In this document: in pieces, positions 6,905-10,151 of the stretch
How positions within the stretch are numbered: position 1 is the stretch's first letter
Layout: the number at the start of each line of letters is the position of its first letter
Source: RGDT01 sp046719305
GTDB taxonomy: Bacteria; Planctomycetota; Planctomycetia; Gemmatales; Gemmataceae
Reading direction: 5' to 3'
Length of the DNA stretch: 10,151 nt
NCBI GenBank assembly: GCA_046719305.1
Contig: JBDNDE010000173.1
Location: forward strand, 1 to 10,151
Program-made: the position numbers and the translations under genes
Notes under the pieces: generated by a model
What the model saw: the letters and a program-made list of their open reading frames with translations, nothing else
The model's database searches: none
Told to the model about the DNA's origin: nothing

Positions 6905-6991
6905 TAACGCGAAGGCCCAGTCGCTACCATGATCGGCAGAAGGTTCTGCGATTGGGCAGGATCACGCGAACACGGATGTTTCACGCGAAGG
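6905..6991 (+). repeat. Three short ACGCGAA direct repeats upstream of the TPR gene
   Basis: ACGCGAA occurs within TAACGCGAAGG (6905-6915), TCACGCGAACA (6962-6972) and TCACGCGAAGG (6981-6991). A shorter relative, TCACGAG, follows at 6994-7000. The second and third copies begin 19 bases apart. They could be binding sites for a regulator, but the motif is short and also occurs once inside the sigma factor gene, so chance is possible. Confidence 0.35.
6915..6957. promoter_or_regulatory. Nested inverted repeat, candidate operator or RNA hairpin
   Basis: An inner near-palindrome spans 6932-6952: ATCGGCAGAA, a GG centre, then TTCTGCGAT, symmetric apart from one extra G, with a perfect core GCAGAA-GG-TTCTGC at 6936-6949. 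An outer arm GCCCAGTCG (6915-6923) pairs with CGATTGGGC (6949-6957) with one G-T wobble; the inner and outer structures share a few bases and may be alternatives. No T-run follows, so a rho-independent terminator is unlikely. It lies 58 bases before the TPR start and about 90 bases from the epimerase start, a sensible place for an operator. Function is inferred only. Confidence 0.4.
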
Positions 6992-7001
6992 TTTCACGAG
7001 C

Positions 7002-7005
7002 GGAG
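7002..7005 (+). promoter_or_regulatory. Shine-Dalgarno site of the TPR gene
   Basis: GGAG lies 9 bases before the ATG at 7015. It favours that start over an in-frame TTG at 6952, which would place 21 residues before the signal peptide. Confidence 0.55.
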
Positions 7006-7014
7006 TACCACCCC

Positions 7015-8280
7015 ATGATTACACGGCTTGCTGTCGGGATCGTCTCCCTGTCCCTGCCTCTATCCCTGCCCTTTGTTCTGGCCGCAACCCTTCTTGCTGC
7101 CCCCGTGAAACCCGATGACCGTCAAGCCGTGCTCGAACTGAACACCATCACCGGAAATGCAGCCATTCTGGGCAAAATCGACGAATTGAGCAAAATGCCC
7201 GACACGGCCAAAAAGCTTGTCAAAACCGGGGCCGAGTTAGCCAAACAGAAGGATTCGCCCCTGGGCTACAATAGTGCCCTAATCCTGGGCCAACTCGCGG
7301 AGAAGTTTAAGCTCACCGACGAGGGCTTGGCCCTGTACAAGCACTTGGGACAACTGGCTGTCAAACGCGGCAGCAATCGAGGGGTGGCAACTGCGTTGTT
7401 AGGGATGGTGGAACTGAATACCCAAGCGGGCAAGCATGAGGAGGCCGAGAAGAACTGCCTGGAGATCATTCGCCTACGTACCGATGAGGAAGACCCGTTA
7501 GACAATATCAAAAGTCTGGCCTTTCGTCGCATGATCCTGGCCATCGCCCGGCAGGGGAAAAGCGAGCGGGCCCTGGGGATCATTGACGACGAGATCAAGG
7601 CCCAGCCCAGAAACTTCCTGATGCGGGCGCTCAAGGCCCAGCTTTTCATGGAACTCAAAAAATATGATGATGCCGTCGCTGCTTACAAAGAAGTGATCGA
7701 AAATGTTGAATCGCTTGAAGGTGTCGATAAGTCCACCCGCGATGAACTCGCCGACGATTATCGCTACATCCTCTCAGCTGTCTACACCGAAGCTGGTAAG
7801 CCGGATAAAGCGATCGAGGTCTTGCGTGAACTGCTCAAACGCCACCCGGATAACCCTGGCTACAACAACGACCTGGGCTTCATCTTGGCCGACAACGACA
7901 AAGAGTTGGAAGAGGCCGAGAGGCTGATCCGCAAAGCGTTGGAAGAGGATCGCAAGGCTCGGGCCAAGGCGGCGGGGGGTAGCCTGCCCAAGGACGACAA
8001 AGACAATGCCTCGTACCTCGACAGCTTGGGCTGGGTGCTCTTCAAGCGCGGCAAAGCCAAGGAAGCCAAGCCCTACCTGGAACGGGCGGTACAGGATCCT
8101 CGCGGTCAGCATCTGGAAATCTTCGACCACCTGGGCGATGTGCATATGGCCCTGGGAGAAGTCGAAGCCGCCCTGGCCGCCTGGAAAAAGGGGCTAGAAA
8201 CCGCCACGGATAGTGTGCGGGATCAGAAACGCAAGCTAAACGTCGAGAAGAAGATCCGGGAAGCGATGAAGAAAAAATAA
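7015..8280 (+). CDS. Secreted TPR-repeat protein
   Basis: This is a 421-residue protein of stacked helical repeats, probably a scaffold for protein contacts outside the cytoplasm; its partner is unknown. The ATG at 7015 gives a clean signal peptide (MITRLAV, then a long Leu/Val/Ser run ending near LLAAP at residue 30). No lipobox cysteine is evident. From about residue 85 the chain is almost all paired helices. Recognisable TPR units include ALALYKHLGQLA-like helices near 105-115, YDDAVAAYKEVIE (217-229), AVYTEAGKPDKAIEVLRELLKRHPDNPGYNNDLGFI (255-290), LDSLGWVLFKRGKAKEAKPYLERAV (335-359) and IFDHLGDVHMALGEVEAALAAWKKGLE (369-395). A Lys/Gly/Asp-rich insert (about 312-331) interrupts the repeats between two helices. 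The C-terminus is strongly basic (EKKIREAMKKK). It is divergent from the epimerase and sits 84 bases before the sigma factor gene on the same strand, so it could share a transcript with the sigma unit. Confidence 0.88.
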   Translation: MITRLAVGIVSLSLPLSLPFVLAATLLAAPVKPDDRQAVLELNTITGNAAILGKIDELSKMPDTAKKLVKTGAELAKQKDSPLGYNSALILGQLAEKFKLTDEGLALYKHLGQLAVKRGSNRGVATALLGMVELNTQAGKHEEAEKNCLEIIRLRTDEEDPLDNIKSLAFRRMILAIARQGKSERALGIIDDEIKAQPRNFLMRALKAQLFMELKKYDDAVAAYKEVIENVESLEGVDKSTRDELADDYRYILSAVYTEAGKPDKAIEVLRELLKRHPDNPGYNNDLGFILADNDKELEEAERLIRKALEEDRKARAKAAGGSLPKDDKDNASYLDSLGWVLFKRGKAKEAKPYLERAVQDPRGQHLEIFDHLGDVHMALGEVEAALAAWKKGLETATDSVRDQKRKLNVEKKIREAMKKK

Positions 8281-8348
8281 TTCTGCCGCTGGTCTGCTGC
8301 TTTTGTAAGAAAGTGAATAGATGCCGCGGATCAGGCGTCTGGAACCTC

Positions 8349-8354
8349 GAGGTG
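8349..8354 (+). promoter_or_regulatory. Shine-Dalgarno site of the sigma factor gene
   Basis: GAGGTG lies 10 bases before the ATG at 8365. Confidence 0.5.
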
Positions 8355-8364
8355 TGTCTCGGTC

Positions 8365-8952
8365 ATGAACCAATCGAGCCAATCCGGCCAGGGGATCGCG
8401 ACCGATGACCACCTGCTGGATCGTTTTGCTCAGGGGGATCGGCAGGCACTAGAAGAACTGTTTCGTCGCTATCGTCAGGCTGCCTTTCGGGTCGCGCATC
8501 GCCTCTTGGGCAACGAGGCCGACGCCCTAGACGCCGTACAGGAAGGATTCATCAAGGCCCTTAAGCATCTGGATGGTTTTCAGGGCCGCAGTACCTTCAA
8601 AACCTGGTTGCTACGCGTGGTAAGCAACGCGGCACTGGATCTGGGCCGCAGCCGAGGGCGACGCGAAGGTGTGCATCTCGACGCGATGCCCGGTGCCATC
8701 CACAACCAATTGCTCAGCCCGGATGACACCGACCAGACCTTGCAACGCCAGGAACTCGGTTCGCTGCTCGCCGAAGCGCTGGCCACCCTCACCCCGATTC
8801 AGCGGCAAACGTTTGTCTTGTATGCTGACGCTGAACTGAGTTATCGTGAAGTAGCTGAAGCTACGGGGGCCTCGCTAGGAACGGTGATGAGTCGCCTGTT
8901 TTATGCTCGACAAAAATTGAGGGCCTACCTGACGCAACGGATACCGCTATGA
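8365..8952 (+). CDS. ECF-family (sigma-70 group 4) RNA polymerase sigma factor
   Basis: This directs RNA polymerase to a specific set of promoters, probably in response to a signal sensed by its membrane partner. The 195-residue protein has just the two ECF domains. Region 2 runs from about 24 to 95: ALEELFRRYRQAAFRVAHRLLGN, then the DAVQEGFIKALKHLDGF block (56-72) that binds the polymerase, then STFKTWLLRVVSNAALDLGR, the region 2.3-2.4 promoter-melting and -10 recognition helix. Region 4 runs from about 132 to 186 (LTPIQRQTFVLYADAELSYREVAEATGASLGTVMSRLFYARQKLR read in pieces), with the helix-turn-helix for -35 recognition at about 158-182. There is no C-terminal extension. The stop overlaps the ATG of the next gene (ATGA), the usual arrangement with a cognate anti-sigma factor. 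The ECF subgroup cannot be assigned by eye. Confidence 0.95.
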   Translation: MNQSSQSGQGIATDDHLLDRFAQGDRQALEELFRRYRQAAFRVAHRLLGNEADALDAVQEGFIKALKHLDGFQGRSTFKTWLLRVVSNAALDLGRSRGRREGVHLDAMPGAIHNQLLSPDDTDQTLQRQELGSLLAEALATLTPIQRQTFVLYADAELSYREVAEATGASLGTVMSRLFYARQKLRAYLTQRIPL

Positions 8953-9485
8953 ACGCTTTTCCCCCGGATCGTGCTGACGACGACGACGACCTGCACCAAC
9001 TGGCCGAGGTCTACCGTCGTCACGCGCCGCCGGACCCCTCGCCCGCCCAATGGCAACGGGTGCAACAGGCGATCACTCGCGGCCTGGATTGTTCGCCTTC
9101 TGAGTCCTGTGTACCTTCTGCGAAATCAAACCTTCGCCGGACTGTGTGGTTGCGTGTCGCTCTACTGCTGTTCGCTCTAGGTAGCATCCTAGGGTGGACC
9201 TTAATCGGTACGGCTCCGCGGCCTTATGCTTCGCTACCGCCCGATGAGGCCAACCCCGAACCGTTTGCCGTGGCCAGCGCTGCTGAAATCTTCATTCACG
9301 ATATTGCCATCGCTGATGCCGACCGGATCGCTCTGGGCAGGCTGCTGTTGGGGAAACTAGAATTTGCCGACGCCGGCGAAATCGAGGTTGTCGAAACACG
9401 ACCCGATCCCACCGAAGGCTGGACCCCCACCATGTCCGCCCAGTCGGCCATGCCGTTGATTGTGGCTTCGGGCCAGGAGCCGTAA
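8949..9485 (+). CDS. Probable anti-sigma factor, single-pass membrane protein
   Basis: This probably holds the ECF sigma factor inactive at the membrane; the role is inferred from position, coupling and topology, not from a recognised domain. The 178 residues divide into a cytoplasmic N-terminal part (1-65), one transmembrane helix (about 66-87, VWLRVALLLFALGSILGWTLIG) preceded by positive residues (NLRR), and an exported C-terminal part (88-178). The N-terminal part has a run of five Asp (10-14), then HQLAEVYRRHAPPDPSP and QWQRVQQAI, a helical layout common in planctomycete proteins next to ECF sigma genes. The zinc anti-sigma motif HxxxCxxC is absent, although Cys48 and Cys54 are present. 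The C-terminal part has no domain known to me. The ATG at 8949 overlaps the sigma stop, and the next gene begins two bases after this stop, so all three genes are likely co-expressed. Confidence 0.72.
   Translation: MNAFPPDRADDDDDLHQLAEVYRRHAPPDPSPAQWQRVQQAITRGLDCSPSESCVPSAKSNLRRTVWLRVALLLFALGSILGWTLIGTAPRPYASLPPDEANPEPFAVASAAEIFIHDIAIADADRIALGRLLLGKLEFADAGEIEVVETRPDPTEGWTPTMSAQSAMPLIVASGQEP
9475..9479 (+). promoter_or_regulatory. Shine-Dalgarno site of the secreted cysteine protein gene
   Basis: AGGAG lies 8 bases before the ATG at 9488, inside the end of the anti-sigma-like gene. Confidence 0.6.
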
Positions 9486-9487
9486 CG

Positions 9488-9973
9488 ATGCGAAGCACCA
9501 AGCCGTTGCTTTTGAGTGTGATGACCCTGAGCCTGCTAGGTGTCCTCCCAGTGTACGCCTGCGGGAAACCAAACGATAAACAGGTTCGTGTTTCGGTCAT
9601 TGTGATCTTGGCTAGCGAGACAGACAGCGCTACCGACCCGAAACTCGAATCGCTCGCTGCGGAGATTCGCAAAACCAAAGCCGAATTAAAGGGGTTTCGG
9701 TTGCTAAAGATGGCGTGCAAGTCACTACCGCTGGGCAAGGCGGATGAGTTCGACCTGATCGAAGACCAGCGGGCGACCATCAAGATCAAGTCAACCGCCG
9801 ACAAGATGGACCGGGTGCGTCTTGAAGTGTCTCCGCCGTCGATGGGCAAGATCACCTATTCCACGCCGTGCGGTAAGTTTTTGCCGATCGTTACGCCCTT
9901 CAAAACCAAGAAAGGCGAGCATCTGTTACTGGCGATTCGTGTGCAACCGTGTGGTGAGGAGAACCCCAAGTGA
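9488..9973 (+). CDS. Small secreted protein with four cysteines, function unknown
   Basis: This 161-residue protein has a clear signal peptide: MRSTKPLLLS, then a hydrophobic run to VLPVYAC. Cleavage could be by signal peptidase I after VYA (residue 24). The VYAC sequence is also close to a lipobox, so Cys25 could be lipidated, though Tyr at -2 is atypical. The mature part is rich in short strands and Lys, with Cys77, Cys128 and Cys155 besides Cys25, which would allow two disulfides if Cys25 is not lipidated. The layout VIVILASETD, a DPKLESLAAEIRK helix, then KGFRLLKMACKSLPLG, resembles secreted planctomycete proteins of unknown function that I recall but cannot name. It starts two bases after the anti-sigma-like gene with its own strong Shine-Dalgarno site, so it may be the target or signal partner of the sigma system. 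No catalytic motif is visible. Confidence 0.78.
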   Translation: MRSTKPLLLSVMTLSLLGVLPVYACGKPNDKQVRVSVIVILASETDSATDPKLESLAAEIRKTKAELKGFRLLKMACKSLPLGKADEFDLIEDQRATIKIKSTADKMDRVRLEVSPPSMGKITYSTPCGKFLPIVTPFKTKKGEHLLLAIRVQPCGEENPK

Positions 9974-10151
9974 TGCTTCTGCTGACGAGCGGTCCATGCC
10001 CTTTTCCTCCCAGGGGAAGAGACACGGAACAAGCACAAGTACGGCTCCGGCTGACGGAACGAAGCTCGCTACAGATCCTCAGCCCCATCCATGCTCCCCA
10101 CTCCATTGGGATTATTCCACGGAAAATCGAACGGCCATGCTGAGCAGGTGA
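9974..10151 (+). other. Non-coding tail of the window
   Basis: These 178 bases follow the secreted cysteine protein gene. The only open frame (ATG at 9993, ending at the last base) encodes about 52 residues of low complexity without a Shine-Dalgarno site. A weak hairpin, CTTTTCC with GGGGAAG around a five-base loop just after the ATG at 9993, has two G-U pairs and no T-run, so it is not a convincing terminator. I see no RNA gene. Confidence 0.5.

Larger units (their letters stand above)
6824..7014. other. Divergent intergenic region between epimerase and TPR genes
   Basis: These 191 bases separate two genes transcribed away from each other, so promoters for both should lie here. I cannot pick a convincing -35/-10 pair for either direction. 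The half nearer the TPR gene carries a nested inverted repeat and short direct repeats, listed separately. Short open frames here give low-complexity translations and are not credible genes. Confidence 0.6.

Noticed and set aside
8320..8339. GATGCC/GGCGTC inverted repeat after the TPR gene as a terminator
   Set aside because: The stem is six pairs with one wobble and no T-run follows; read-through into the sigma gene is equally likely.
8341..8364. GGAAC, 16 bases, GTC: a match to an ECF-type autoregulatory promoter
   Set aside because: The -10-like GTC touches the ATG at 8365, so transcription would start inside the gene, and the spacer holds the Shine-Dalgarno site. The match is probably chance.
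9822..10151. Open frame on the plus strand running to the window end
   Set aside because: Most of it overlaps the secreted cysteine protein in another frame; the translation is Arg/Ser/Pro-rich with no domain and there is no Shine-Dalgarno site.

Overview
The window looks like chromosomal DNA from a GC-rich bacterium, most likely a planctomycete of the Gemmata type. The clues are indirect: a secreted TPR protein, an ECF sigma factor paired with a non-zinc single-pass membrane partner, a small secreted cysteine protein of a kind I associate with planctomycetes, a DUF2007-like protein with a zinc ribbon, and frequent GTG starts. This assignment is inference from gene content; no rRNA or other marker gene is present. 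Eleven protein genes fill almost all of the window. I see no tRNA, rRNA, CRISPR array, insertion sequence or attachment site, and no gene-free stretch longer than 300 bases.

Region 1 (1-3555, plus strand) is the end of a cell-surface polysaccharide locus: a GT-B (GT4-like) glycosyltransferase, a GT-A (GT2) glycosyltransferase and the ATPase of a Wzt/TagH-type polysaccharide exporter. The three genes overlap one another and are probably translationally coupled. The membrane permease is not in the window and would be expected upstream. A small DUF2007/zinc-ribbon protein follows after 53 bases.

Region 2 (3576-6823, minus strand) converges on region 1. From promoter-proximal to distal it holds a 4-hydroxyproline 2-epimerase, a DadA-type FAD-dependent D-amino-acid dehydrogenase two bases downstream, and, after a 132-base gap, a secreted PpiC-type peptidyl-prolyl isomerase. 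The first two form the opening steps of trans-4-hydroxy-L-proline breakdown: epimerisation to cis-4-hydroxy-D-proline, then oxidation to the pyrroline carboxylate. The later enzymes (deaminase, ketoglutarate-semialdehyde dehydrogenase) are not here.

Region 3 (6824-7014) is a divergent intergenic region with a nested inverted repeat and short ACGCGAA direct repeats. These are candidate regulatory sites for the hydroxyproline pair on one side and the TPR gene on the other.

Region 4 (7015-9973, plus strand) holds a secreted TPR-repeat protein, then a tight three-gene unit: an ECF sigma factor, an ATGA-coupled membrane protein that is probably its anti-sigma factor, and a secreted small protein with four cysteines. 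The last 178 bases show no convincing gene. The best candidate for something poorly described is this sigma/membrane/secreted-protein unit; the other genes belong to recognisable families.
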